Below, piece by piece: positions 1 to 12,310 of a stretch of DNA of 64,000 bases. Origin of the DNA: Bigelowiella natans CCMP2755 (taxonomy: Eukaryota > Cercozoa > Chlorarachniophyceae); assembly GCA_000320545.1 (NCBI GenBank), contig ADNK01003301.1, positions 1-64,000 of the forward strand, read 5' to 3'. Position numbers and translations under genes: made by a program. Below the pieces are notes generated by a model. That model was not told where the DNA came from and searched no databases. It was given only the letters and a program-made list of their open reading frames with translations. The stretch's first letter is position 1, and each line of letters starts with the position of its first letter.

Positions 1-3
<3 letters not shown>

Positions 4-41
<38 letters not shown>
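4..41. repeat. (GA)n microsatellite
   Basis: A GA run at the window edge, upstream of the first visible ESF1 exon, presumably intronic. Confidence 0.9.
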
Positions 42-46
<5 letters not shown>

Positions 47-163
47 GGGGAGAGGTTACTATTTTTCGAATTCATTGTTAAGCCTCTGCTTTTCTTCCAC
101 GTTATAGCGCATGTGAGCCTCTTATTAACATCGCCATCGTCACTCCACTCACACACACAACAG

Positions 164-341
164 GAGAAGAAGATGAACGAAGGAGAGACGGCGTGGGAAC
201 GGCGTATGCGAGAGAGAAAGCAGGTGCTACATTTTGCGCGCGCGCACACATACAGACCATGCTTCAAGTGATGTTGGTAGTACGTGCAAACCATCGTATG
301 ATGAAGAGACGGTTTGGGAAATGAGCGGTATGAGCATTATT

Positions 342-382
<41 letters not shown>

Positions 383-579
383 GTTATATGTATATATCTG
401 AATCAATCACTAGAAGATAAACCCCGACGACTTTCACCCCCCCGCGCTACAGCTAACTTAAATTCAAGCTGTGTGTACCCGAGAGAGCGGAATAGGCTAT
501 AACAATCTATCTTTTTCGTTTCAATATCCATCATACACTGATCTTCTTGCATTGCATTATCATCACCTGATTGCTCTCC

Positions 580-617
<38 letters not shown>

Positions 618-1855
618 TCTCGCTACCTCCTCTTCCCCCCCCCCTCCCCCCCCCCCCAGAGGAAAGAGCAGAGGAAAAAGGCTGCTGCTGCGCGCGAGGG
701 GACTGGGGGAAAAGGGGGATACGATGACGACGGTAACAGTCTGATACTCAAGCCGTAGAGATGGGAGAGATAGGAAAGAAAAATACAACAAAATTACGCA
801 AGAATCTCTTGGGAAAGAGAATTGCTCATACGCCCCTGAAGGCGGCGTGTTTTTGTCAGTATCTTGCTTAGAGCCTACTATCGATAGAGCTCTGTGTACA
901 AATCATCTTCTGTTCTATTCCTTTCGCCTCCTCCTCCTCCCCCCCCCCCCCCTCCATCTTCCTCGCTGTGCGACGGCGGCGGCCCTAACTAACCGCATCA
1001 TCCTTTCCCACGTTTTGTATCCCTCCCCCCTCCTTGCTGGATAAAGGGTACGATGATGACGAAGAAGCGATCCAAGAGCATCTGCAGGTCACCAGAGAAA
1101 TGGCATCAGAGATGTTACAGCATCAATGGCGTTAGCTGCAGGGTGATGATGAAAGTACTGATGATTGTTGTTCTTATTGTTCTTTGGCGCTCGTCGTTGT
1201 AACTAGGGGGATCCGTTCTTTGCGGGATTCCTGTCCGAATCGAAGAATAAGGCGAGAAAGACGAAGAGGAGAGATGCGGAGGAGGAGGGAGAGGAGGAAG
1301 CTACTGCTGCTGCTGCTGTTGGTGGTGGCGGGGAAGATACGGATGATAAGATAAGGGCTACTGAGATGCAGAGGGAGAGGCAAAGAGCTGCAATGGAACT
1401 ACTCACGATGGACGAAGATGTCTGTGACCTCTCTCTCTCTCTCTCACTCTTTTCAACGCACACCACACACATGCATGTATGCGCATGACGACACACACAC
1501 ACACAAACGCATATACACAAAGTGCAAAGAGGGAAACAAAACCAAAAAGAAGGTATCACAGGACCAATGACGACGATGCAGTGATATTGACGAAGGAATG
1601 TGCATCCTGATAGGATGATGAGGCCAAGGGGTACTCACTCCGCGAGTTGGAGAGGGCCTTCGAGGAAGAACAGCAAAAGGGCGGGGGAGGAGGCAAGAAG
1701 CAGAAAAAGAAGAAGAAGAAGAAGAAAAAGAAGGGCAACAAGAGCGAGGGGGATGGTGATGGTGGCGACGATAGCTATGGCGGTGATGATGCTGCTGCTC
1801 TCATGAGGAGCAGAAAGGACGAGTTTGAGATGGACGTTCAAGACCCAAGATTTAA

Positions 1856-1888
<33 letters not shown>

Positions 1889-2143
1889 CCAATTGTCATC
1901 GTAATGCTAGTCGTTTATATAAACATATGAGACATATTTATATTGTTTAAATAATGATGGTGATGATGATTGTGAAGGTCGAAATGTAAAAAAGTATTTG
2001 ACGAAGAAGAAGAAGAGGAAGAGGAGGAGGAAGAGAGATATTGTCATCGATTTGTTTACGTTTTGTTTCGTCGCCTCCAGATCTGTACAACAACCCTCTA
2101 TTTGCCATCGACCCCACATCTCCACACTTCAAGAAGACGAAGG

Positions 2144-2193
<50 letters not shown>

Positions 2194-2343
2194 GTGTGTA
2201 CGTTTACTCTATTTCTTGTAAGATAATAATGACGATGATGATGATGATGATGACGATGACGACGATACTGATATTCTAAGCAGCCATGGCAGCTTCGCTC
2301 GACGATTGATTGCGTGCGTGTGCGTGTACGTGTACGTGTACGT

Positions 2344-2388
<45 letters not shown>

Positions 2389-3014
2389 GACGATTTTGAT
2401 GGGATTTATCGGTCATCAATGCCAGGTACGCAGCAGCTCATTGAAGAGCGTAGAAAACGTTTCATCCAAAAGTCCACACAAGATACTGCACAGGCCAACA
2501 AAGCAGCGAAGCAATCCGAAAGCAGCAAGGACAATGCTGAGAAGACAGTGACGAAGAAGAATAAGAAGAAATCGTTGCGTGACCCTGCACTGCTCTCCAT
2601 TATCGGCCGTGTGAAGGTGATATTATGGTGCGTGTGGTTGTAGGGAGGAGCTCAGAAAGTAACACGAGAGGAGATATGCTGGGAAGGGGGGTTGAGTAAT
2701 TCGTGTTTTCTTTGCAAGTGCGAGGGAGGTGCCATATGGATAAACTATCGACACGTGTACTACTACTACCGCGTCTGATTGTTGTTGGTGTTCCATTCAA
2801 ATTGCTAGGCATCAGCAGCAAGAGCGCGAAAAAAGGAGGAGATCAGAGAGACCAAGAATAATAATAAGAAGAAGATGAAGAAGAAGAAGACGAAGGACGG
2901 TGTGGGAGCTAGTAATAGCGGTAGCAGTAGTCATCATGACCCCGACGGAGAGGCGCAACAGCTAGCAAACAGCTCTGCGAAGAAGATGAAAGGGAAGACG
3001 GCGGCCTCAAAGAA

Positions 3015-3045
<31 letters not shown>

Positions 3046-3063
3046 AAATCCCTAAATGAATGA
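164..3063 (+). CDS. ESF1: ESF1-like nucleolar pre-rRNA processing protein, 3' part
   Basis: This is the C-terminal half of ESF1, a nucleolar factor needed for 18S rRNA maturation. Phase-consistent exons are 164-223, 660-732, 1047-1087, 1207-1419, 1614-1857, 2081-2143, 2426-2616 and 2809-3063 (TGA at 3061). Landmarks follow the family order: a TAWERRMRERKQ stretch (family TPWEQFLEKKKE), GDPFFA (family NDPYFA), RQRAAMELLTMDED (family RQKAEMALLMMDED), then the NUC153 segment with DEFEMDVQDPRF, PLFAIDPTSPHFKKTKG and SLRDPALLSIIGRVK. The tail is Lys-rich, encoded partly by AAG repeats. The N-terminal half lies upstream of the window. Introns are packed with TG and CT repeats. The exon at 1047-1087 is the least certain: it fits the phase but has a weak acceptor. 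Identity rests on remembered family motifs and is strong. Confidence 0.88.
344..384. repeat. (TG)n microsatellite, ESF1 intron
   Basis: A TG run on the sense strand in the 224-659 intron. Confidence 0.9.
584..614. repeat. (CT)n microsatellite at an ESF1 acceptor
   Basis: The CT run flows into a C-rich tract ending CCCCAG at 659, so it forms part of the polypyrimidine tract of the exon starting at 660. Confidence 0.9.
2144..2198. repeat. (GT)n microsatellite at an ESF1 donor
   Basis: The intron starts GTATGTGTGTG; the repeat begins at the 5' splice site itself. Confidence 0.9.
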
Positions 3064-3364
3064 TGCATGATGAGAGGTTGGATTGCAGCATGCTGTTGCA
3101 ATGAACACGGTGTACATCGATGTACATCCAGCATCTATTTAAGAATGTATTCTGCTGCTTGATTGTTTGTGTTTGTGAGTATGTAGTACTGGTCTATGCA
3201 TATAGTAATACACGCGCAAGCAGAAGCATCAATCGGCTCGGCTGCCGTGCGATGGTGGGTGCTTCATAGCAGCACTTGCATTTACTGAGCTAAGTATACA
3301 ACCAAAGTGGACTTCTGGTAGTGTATACAGCACGATTGCTTCCTCTAACACTAGGGTAATGAAC

Positions 3365-3428
3365 GATATGAGACAATTGCATTGCAATGAATGTTTGAAT
3401 TCTTTCAACGGGCCATCCAAGCGCAGCT
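3365..3428 (+). repeat. Dispersed ~65-bp repeat, copy 1 (diverged)
   Basis: It begins ATATGAGACAATTGCATTGC and continues with a TTCTTTCAACGGGCCATCC block like the TTTTTTCAATGGTCATCC block of the other copies. It is the most diverged of the nine. Confidence 0.5.
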
Positions 3429-3504
3429 TCAACGATACAGCCAACTGAATTAACAAGACCATCGCCGACTTTTGCAAAAAGATTAACACGTGACATATTT
3501 TACA

Positions 3505-3581
3505 GCATTGCAAAGCTACATTGCATAAGGATGGCAATTGAAAAAAACCAATATGTATTCATATTACATTCGTCTCATATG
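3505..3581 (-). repeat. Dispersed repeat, copy 2
   Basis: On the minus strand it reads ATATGAGACGAATGTAATATG, then TTTTTTTCAATTGCCATCC, then TTATGCAATGTAGCTTTGC. All three blocks of the family are present. Confidence 0.7.
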
Positions 3582-3893
3582 TGACATAAGCGGCTATAGC
3601 ATGCGCTGGCGGGCGCAGGCTGACTACATGCAGCGCTTACGATGCAAGTATACATGGTGTAAACCATTGAATATTAGCAAGGTGCACGCTATATGGTAGC
3701 CTGATATACATACATCGTAAAAATGCTGCCTATACGTGCTCAGAATTTTCGTAACCAAGGTGGTGGCCAGCTAGTTGTCATAGCATCGGAGATAATACTG
3801 CGGACAGTAGGCATTGCATTTTGTATTTTTTGCTGTTAATCCTATTCCCATTGGATCACAACTCATCGCTATGCTAGTTATCATTCCGATCGA

Positions 3894-5288
3894 TCATCCG
3901 CCAAATCCTTTCTTCTTGCTGCCTGCTGGTCCGCTTTTCTTCCTCCTTGTGTCGCCACCACCACCATCCTTTTTCCTCCTCCGTCCCCCGCGGATCAACG
4001 AATTGTCGTCTACGTCGTTGTTTAGATGTGCCCTTCTTCTTTGTTCCACCTGATAGGCAGTAGAGCGCGGGCGCCAGTTAACAGGTTGTGTGTCCCCCCC
4101 CCCCGCCTTCTCTTCGGTCTTCGGGGCCTCTTCCGCTGAGGAAGTAGGCAACTTACCGATTGCATCCTTGAATGCGGAAGTGAGTCCCCACGAAACCCAT
4201 ATTTGCATGACCCATTTTGTGTCATCGGCATCCTCGGCTTGATGAATAGAGCGAGGGTCGGAGAGGCCATCAGATGTGGACGGAAAGAAAACAAGCGCCT
4301 TTCCCTTCTCAGGCCGACTAGCTATACCTAGTCTCTCAAATGACGTCCGTCCGGCCGAGGCGACCTCATTCAAATACACTAATATCGTCGCTCGTCGCTG
4401 GAAGCGATTCATCCTTGCCATCTCGACCGGAAATCCGTCCTCATGAAGGAGAAAATGCTGGCCTTTCTCATAACGAGCTACCTGCAGCTGCTCGAAGACG
4501 AATTTTCCTGGTGGAGGCAGCTTCCCGGGAGAGGACCATTCAGCATCAGGCAGAAGAGCAGAAGCCTTTTCGTGAATCATATCCGTTATATCCCTCAGTT
4601 TGGGGTGAAGGGTCATCAGCGTTTCATCGATAATGAGAGATGAGCTTGTTCGGCGCTGCTGCGACACGTCGGCCGAGCCTCCATCACCGAAGTAGTTGCC
4701 GCCGACAGGCGAAATCTTAAGCCTTCCTGTTTCTTCAGCAGCTTCGATTAGATTGTCACAGTCTTCGGGAGAGAAAAAGTTATCAACCGTAAGAACGGGT
4801 GGTTCCAAATTAAGCAGTCGCACGCCTTGGTGATGATCGATATCAACCTTCACGTAATCGGAGCTTAGCACCTTGATGACAGCGTCTCGGGCTTCATCGG
4901 TCATATCAGCGATGAGTTCTCCCTGAGGTTTGCATGGTTTGATGGATCTCAAAATGGGAAGCTGGTCGTCGGTTGTAGCGCTGCATCGTGATGTCATCAT
5001 CATCATCGTTGCAGGCCTCCTGCGTGGAGGTCTACTGCCCTGGTGTAGCTGGAAGATGCCTCCTCCCGTCTTGCTTACGGCTATCATGGAACCCACGCTG
5101 GCAGAGCGAATTTTGTGAGTGAAAAGAGGGCAGTAGTCTTGGAAATGGAAAATTGCGACTATTGCAATTGACAGAACGAGCAGAGGGGGGGTGGCAAGCA
5201 AGCGGCACATTCGGAATCGTCGAAGAAGTACGATGTTGGCCTTCTCCTCTCCGCCAATCGTCCGCTGCTGCCGAACCAGTCCGTACAT
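3894..5288 (-). CDS. Prolyl 4-hydroxylase-like 2OG-Fe(II) oxygenase
   Basis: A single 464-residue reading frame with an ATG start. The family uses 2-oxoglutarate and Fe(II) to hydroxylate protein prolines or other residues. Visible features in order: about 30 residues of basic leader, a hydrophobic segment (about residues 31-47, LLVLSIAIVAIF), an Arg/Met/Ser-rich linker, then the oxygenase core. Iron ligands appear as H and D in FLLHEDGF and the distal H in SIHQAED; the 2OG-binding Lys is in TKWVMQIW. The jelly-roll context ATILVYLNEV and GKALVFFP is typical. The last ~60 residues are a Lys/Arg/Gly-rich tail. The N-terminus could be a type II membrane anchor, as in Golgi/ER prolyl hydroxylases, or the first part of a complex-plastid presequence like those of the EF-G and HMG-box genes. 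A second ATG at residue 27 lies just before the hydrophobic segment. Substrate is unknown. Confidence 0.85.
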   Translation of the reverse strand: MYGLVRQQRTIGGEEKANIVLLRRFRMCRLLATPPLLVLSIAIVAIFHFQDYCPLFTHKIRSASVGSMIAVSKTGGGIFQLHQGSRPPRRRPATMMMMTSRCSATTDDQLPILRSIKPCKPQGELIADMTDEARDAVIKVLSSDYVKVDIDHHQGVRLLNLEPPVLTVDNFFSPEDCDNLIEAAEETGRLKISPVGGNYFGDGGSADVSQQRRTSSSLIIDETLMTLHPKLRDITDMIHEKASALLPDAEWSSPGKLPPPGKFVFEQLQVARYEKGQHFLLHEDGFPVEMARMNRFQRRATILVYLNEVASAGRTSFERLGIASRPEKGKALVFFPSTSDGLSDPRSIHQAEDADDTKWVMQIWVSWGLTSAFKDAIGKLPTSSAEEAPKTEEKAGGGDTQPVNWRPRSTAYQVEQRRRAHLNNDVDDNSLIRGGRRRKKDGGGGDTRRKKSGPAGSKKKGFGG

Positions 5289-5840
5289 ATCCGATTACTT
5301 TGTATTCCTTTAGGTACCTGTATCTCACGGATCGATCTCAGCAGATGTGCCCGCAGCGAGGGGGGGGCGGTCCCTTCATCATACTCTCCTCTCCTCCAAT
5401 TGAAACACAGTCGATTCCAGGAGAAAGAAACCAACCGGCAAATTTATAGACTATGCGCATTTTACCTTGTCGCAGACCTAAGAAGGATATAAAAAACGGA
5501 AACATAGGCGGGAAAACCGGCGTTCCGAACCGCTTCAGCACCCCTTTCCCATCCGGCCGAAATCGGCCTGCGCTTCGATGGGAGGCCACCCTCCCACGCC
5601 CCACGCCTTTTTTCGAAAGTGGCCGAAATTCACTTGAAATCGAGGTTTTTGTTAAGTCGCAGTTCATAATTGTAGGAGATTTTCCAATTTTCTCAGCACT
5701 TTTCGACCACAAAGGTCTGAACCATCCAGCCCCCTCCTCAGGTGTGCGTGCTGGTCGTTCCTTCCACCCCTCGCTGCTCCCCCCCTCGAATACAGCTTTC
5801 CAAAAAGATATAGAGTCCGACTATAGTTTCCATCCTTCCG
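5289..5840. promoter_or_regulatory. Divergent intergenic region (shared promoter)
   Basis: This 552-bp gap separates the starts of two genes transcribed away from each other, so it probably holds both promoters. It is free of the microsatellites and dispersed repeats common elsewhere. Similar CCGGCCGAAATCGG- and GTGGCCGAAATTCA-like stretches occur near 5550 and 5620. No TATA box is obvious. The regulatory role is inferred from position. Confidence 0.45.
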
Positions 5841-6271
5841 ATGAGTGGATCTGTGGCGACGAAGCTCTTCCGGCAGATTCGGTCGAAAGCCCGCGAAATC
5901 GATAGGCTTCTCATGCAAGTGGACACCCACTTCCCAGCCAAGGAATGCTCCTCACAGATGCTTTTCAACGAGAGCCTCAAACGATGGCTGAGAGCACCGA
6001 AGAAGCCGGCTACATCGCAACCATCGAGTGGGGAGGATCTTGATGCAGTGCTCAGCATGCCTGTTTCCGACAGTGTGAGGGAGCTCATCGGTGATGAAGG
6101 CGAGAGCAAGGAAATGGACCTCTCCCTTGGCTTCGAGATGATAAGGGAAATGTCAAGACATCTTACTGGGCTTCAAATAGTAATCAAATCACCTGCAAAG
6201 CGCGACCTCATATCTAAGCTGTGATGGTTTTTCTGAGTGCTGTATGCGTAATGTACATTAAATGAAAAAAT

Positions 6272-6310
<39 letters not shown>

Positions 6311-7798
6311 CTAATCATTGCACATATATCCCCTTCAACCCAAAAGGTGCTGGAGTGGTGCGAGCTGGTCAAGCAAAGCCTCAGCGCGGACAACATAACC
6401 GACCACGACATCGTCGGCATCGAGAGGGTAACTACTACTATTACTACTACCACTACTATTACTACGACGCCTCTTTCTTTCAATGCTGCACGGAAACAAC
6501 CTAGCATCACCAATTTAATTACGTTGCATTCGTGCGTACTTGTGATATATAATATTCCTCCACAGGGGGCAATGCTTGTCGACCGGGTGTCGCTCCTTCT
6601 CGATGAGGATGAAGGAAACAGCGAGCTGGACTTTCCCGAAGATGTCACTGCAGAGAACCAGCCGCTTTTCGGACCTGAATATCAAACTGAAGGTAGGCAG
6701 GTGGCCGGCCGGTGGGGGGAGGAGGGGGAGATGAATAAGACCAATCAGGAAGAACAATCGAATAGACTACTTTGCGGCTGGGGAACTCTGCGACGACGAT
6801 TGACAACCCATGACTGCGAGAGAAGAAAGAGAGTTGTATTCAATGCTGCTCTGATTTTTTTAAAAATGTATTTTATTAAAAAAAGGCCTGCATCCATACG
6901 ACCGGGCTACGATAGATGAGTTGGATGATATTGCGGACGAGGTTAAGACGAGGATCAGAAACAGGTTCACTATGGCGACCGCCCATCCCTTTATCCATGT
7001 CCACAGCGCACAAAGCAAAGCAAACACCCTGATGGAGGAGCGTATAATTTGTGCCGATTTTATTTAGTACCGACTTTGTCGTCAAATTTTGGTCAATTCG
7101 CTCTCACCACCACCCTCATCAGCACGTGCAGCACTTTTCGAAAATCAAAACGACGATGATGAAAAACAGGCCGACGAGAGAATTTGGACACGTATTATTT
7201 GACGATTGCTGGTGTATTGTTGTAATTTGTTGTTTCGAGCAGGAAAGAGGAAGGGGGTCACGAGCCTTCTCAAGTTGAGGTTTTGCACGAGGTAACAATC
7301 AAAATAGTTCTGTCCTCTCCTCGTCATTTCGTGTGTGTGTACATGCAATATGTGTATTCATTTGTGTGCTTCTCCCTCTCTCTCGCTCTTTCTCTCTATG
7401 TGCGTGCGTGCGTGCATGCATGCATGTTTGTGTGGAGAAAGCGTTGATATTTTAATGAGTAGTGGATATGTTCCCATATAAATAAGGTCAATTCAGTCCT
7501 TTTCGACCAAATCGGTTTCTTTGGCGCACCCTCCCCTGAATGGTGAGTAGCAAACAGAGAATTCTCTCTCCCATGTACTAAATTAGAATACAAATTGGAG
7601 AGAGGAAAGGAGCACCGAGCAGCACTTCTTGTACAAAAGTAGAGATATAAACACACATGTGCTGTGGTTCTTGTCGTCGTCGTCGTCGTCGTCATCGTCG
7701 TCACCAGGTTTGATAGCTCTCGCAACCAGCTGCGAGGCGTATTAAAGGCAAGGTATGGTGTGATCGATCGCTGTCGTAGTAGTAGTAGTAGTAGTAGT

Positions 7799-7834
<36 letters not shown>

Positions 7835-8018
7835 CTGCTCTACAAATGATGCACATGCACAGCAGCAGGCTGCTTATTATTTCCCCACCGACTGGCCTCT
7901 TTCTTTCCTTCTTTATTCTCTCCCCTCCCTCTCCCTCCGTCATACCACTCCTTCTTTATTCTCTCTTCTTCTCATACTCGCACCTTGCTCCTCTTCTCAT
8001 CACCCCCACCCCCCCCCG

Positions 8019-8063
<45 letters not shown>

Positions 8064-8152
8064 ACAATAGACGAGGATCTCCAATTCCTCTCTGCATCCT
8101 CCATGCTGCCGTTTCAACACGTGTTGGGTAATAGCTGCAACAACGAAAACGA

Positions 8153-8185
<33 letters not shown>

Positions 8186-8977
8186 CGACGACGACGATAA
8201 TGATGATGATGACGAAGGGAAGGAAAAATGCCTATGTTTCTGAGGACAGCAGCACCTCAAAAAAACAATCGCACAAGAGCACCTAAAGGGCACCGATCGC
8301 CTCTGTCTCTAGGACGTGTCGCATACGCAGAACAAAATTCATCGAAGCAACTTCGACAACGACTCGCGCACACGCAAAGTACAAATTTGCACACACACAC
8401 ACACACACACACGCACTTCTTCCGCACTGCTGTTTTCCCTTCTTCTGTTGATGCAGACTAAACGTCCGAGGCGTGAGGATTCCTTCTTACTTCTTGCTAC
8501 GAGTCGCATTTGGTGATGTTGCCGATGAAGCATCAGCAGATGGTGAAAGCGGAGGCCTGAGGTAGTGTATTAATACAATATAAACCATGCACGACGCCCA
8601 AATAACAACAGTTAGTTGTTGCGTGTGTGGGTACCTACCTTCCCTGAGCTTCTTTACTCCTCCATTCGGTGAAAAGGGGAGGATTTCATCATAATCCACC
8701 ATCATCATTATCATCATCATCATCATCGTTATCATCATCCACACATACGTGACATTTCACCCGATAATAAAGCAGCTCCTTGGCAGTATTTTGCTTCGTC
8801 TTTCGTTTCTCTTCTTCTGCTTCATTCAGCTTCGTCACTTATTGTTGTTGTTATTGTTGTTGTTGTTGTTGTTGTTGTTGTCGCTGTTTCTGCCCCTCCC
8901 TCCACCCATAGGATCGACCAGAAAGCCAACAGCGTTGATATTGGTGGGTGGCAATCACCAATCAGAATATAAATATA

Positions 8978-9031
<54 letters not shown>

Positions 9032-9462
9032 TTCTCGTCGTTCTGTTCTGATGAACCGATGGTACGCCTCCCATCAGGAACACGCGAGGATATACGCAAG
9101 AGCGCTGAGATTGAAGTTTATTGGAATGGGGACGACAAGTGGTAGCTCGTAGTACTCATAGTCGTAGTCGTTTTTCTAAGCTCAGTAAGGCAGTTTTTGT
9201 GCTTTTGGTTCCGTTTGCGTGCCATCCTGTGCCCTCATCCATCCGTCTTTTTAACCAGCACCACCAACTCTTGATGTATGTATTGACTCTTTTGTTGCTT
9301 TCGCCGTTATTTTGCAGGTACCCTGCGGAGGTCGATTCTATCGAAGGGGACGTTATCACAGTCAACTATTGGTTGTAGCATAACAGTCTTATCAATTTTA
9401 TTCTGACCCCTCCCCCCCTCCTTTTATAGCTTCTCGCCGACCCCATTCCTATGCATGTATGT

Positions 9463-9499
<37 letters not shown>

Positions 9500-9650
9500 A
9501 ATGTTTGAGGGGCTGCTGCTACAAGTGTGTATGGATGATGATGATGATGATGATGATGATGCGTGTTGGGGGTAGGGATAACGACAATCGGCACCGACGG
9601 CTGCTGATGGAAAATATGAATAAGGTTTCTGCTGTGTATAAATACTGAGT

Positions 9651-9694
<44 letters not shown>

Positions 9695-10122
9695 CCTATT
9701 TCGAAAGTATGCAGTTGAGCGCAAGAGATGCAAGCACACGACTTTCTTTCCATATTTGTCTTCGCCGTCGTTGACATATCGCTTGATTGTCGTTTGCTGA
9801 CTACTCCTAAACTTGATATTCATCAAATTGTTAAATATCCTTTGCATCGATTTTTCCAGCTTCCCGATCTTCATAAGGACACGCTCGTTTTTCGTCTCCT
9901 CGTGGACCGTGCATGTACACACACACAGCAGATGATACGCATATACAACTACATCAAAAATGCAGCATAAGACCCCCTCTCTAATGGCACCATGAGAAAG
10001 TCTTCTGGTGAAATGAGAACAAAAAGACAACTGATTTTTTAGCTTTGCTCCATCAATGCTAGCGATGATCAGTTATTGAGTTTCAGTGAGGAGATAAACT
10101 TGTAGTTGAGAACATGCATGCA

Positions 10123-10153
<31 letters not shown>

Positions 10154-10250
10154 TTTACTACTGTTGCACTCATTCAGCCGATGTTCGAGAGCTGGCAGTG
10201 GGGCGGCGCGTCGAGGTGTTCTGGGCGCAGGATAACACGTGGTACACAGG

Positions 10251-10281
<31 letters not shown>

Positions 10282-11011
10282 TCTCGCTTTTATCTTGTCA
10301 CAATAATCAGGAGAGTGTTGAGTTTGGGGGTGAACATTGAAGGGGAGACAAGGGGGGGGGGGTTGGAGAGACGTAAGAGGGAAATACTAGCTCAACGAAG
10401 ATGAAGAAGTTCATTTTGGCATCCGTTCACGTCCCACCCACCCCCCCCCCCCCCTCCCCTTCGATCCTAGGGACTGTAAAGTGGGTCGACACTGCCAACG
10501 GAAACGTGCACGTGAGGTATGAACGAAAGTAGCACTAAAGAAGATATTGTTGCCTTATTACCACGCTCTTCCTGCGAGCGGTAGTGGTTAAGATGGTGAT
10601 GATAATGATGATAATGATGATAATGATGATGATGATTGTGATGATAATGACGACGATGATGATGATGCTGAAGAAGAGGAAAGGGAGGCGGAAAGGAGGG
10701 AATAGAACCAACCGCAACCGTGCGATTTGTGCGAGTTTAGACCGTCATCTTTGCCATGAAAGATAAAGCGAAGTATAATCCAATCCCATGCCTCTTTGTC
10801 TTTTCTTCTTCTCCTTCCCACGATAAAAATCGTCTCTCCTTCCCACGTTTGCCCTCATCAATCAGATACGATGACGGCGATGAAAGAAACACGGTGCTGC
10901 AGCAGCTACGAGAGTAGAAGAAGTGTTGAGTAAATGTTGAGTAAATATCATCGATACGAGAGTAGAAGAAGTGTTGAGTAAATGTTGAGTAAATATCATC
11001 GATACATGATG

Positions 11012-11048
<37 letters not shown>

Positions 11049-11293
11049 ATATATATGTACATGAATATCATGTATATACATATTATAGAACACACTTTGT
11101 TGCAAGCATATGCTTACTATTTTGTCATCTATTGTTTGCACTCCCCCTCCCTCTCCTTCCACCTTTTCTCCTCCTCCTGCTGCTGCTTCTGCTTTGGATG
11201 CTGCACATCTGTTATTTAGACATTGTCCATTGGCCTCTTCGGCGCCCCCCCTGCACGGCACCTCCGTGAGGATGAGAACAAGGCTTCTCCGCC

Positions 11294-11337
<44 letters not shown>

Positions 11338-11822
11338 AGAGAGAGAGAGGACTAGAGAGAGAGAGAGAGAGGACTAGAGAGAGGGAGAGAGAAAGAGAGC
11401 AGCATTGTCGTCGTTTACGTTTTAATGACTTATCGTATCGTCGTCTCGGTCGTGGCGGGGTGTGCTTTCGTTGTGCTTAAGTGTTCTTATTCGGTGCATG
11501 TACATATGAGAAGGATGAGAAGAAATGAGGGGGGGAAGGGGAAAGGGGGATGAGAAAGGACTGTGGTGTGTGCTCCTCCATGCTTTCACATGATGAGAAC
11601 TAGGGCAAAGGCGTCATCAGCGTTTGTCTTTTGTTCTTCTGTATGATGCAAGGACGACGGGGGAGCTGAGAGGAGTGCCAATGCGGAAGAGGGGAAAAAC
11701 CTCGTATTTCGCCTGTTTGATAGGCCTTTCAGCGACGAGTCAGGTGGGTGCTATTAGGCGATGGTTTTTGATTACAAAACATCGGCTGCTTTTAGTACTG
11801 TTGATTACTGATGGTCCTCCTC

Positions 11823-11855
<33 letters not shown>

Positions 11856-12233
11856 CTTTTCTTCTTCTTCTTCTTCTTCTTCTTCTTCTTCTTTCTCGCC
11901 TTGTGTGGCTTTAGATGCTACGAGCTGTTTCGTGGACCCTCATAAGAGCGGCAAGGTGTGTGCTCAGATGCAAGGGGGGGGTGGGGGGGGTTAGGGTTTG
12001 GGGGGGACTGCTTCCGGAGGGGGGGGGGTTCTAAATTTTTGACGATGTGGTTACGATTTGATCCCTACGTGCCAGAGCCGGTTATTGAGTCGTCGTGGTT
12101 TGTGTGTCGTTCATCATCTCTTCTAATGTCGATGCAGGTCTTTTGCCACGCTGAAATGTCGTCGCTTTTGCGCGAGAATGGTATCCAGTCATCCAAGTTT
12201 AGGGTAAGATCTATAAATACGCACATGCACATA

Positions 12234-12310
<77 letters not shown>

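Larger units (their letters stand above)
3064..3893. other. Intergenic, ESF1 to oxygenase gene (convergent)
   Basis: No gene is seen here. The segment holds two copies of the dispersed repeat family in opposite orientation (3365-3428 and 3505-3581) and TGCA/GCATGC-rich sequence around 3600-3660. The genes on either side converge on it, so it should contain both 3' ends. Confidence 0.6.

Noticed and set aside
9449-10030. 193-codon minus-strand frame rich in Thr-His
   Set aside because: It is made largely of TG/GAT repeats and lies antisense to Tudor-gene introns.
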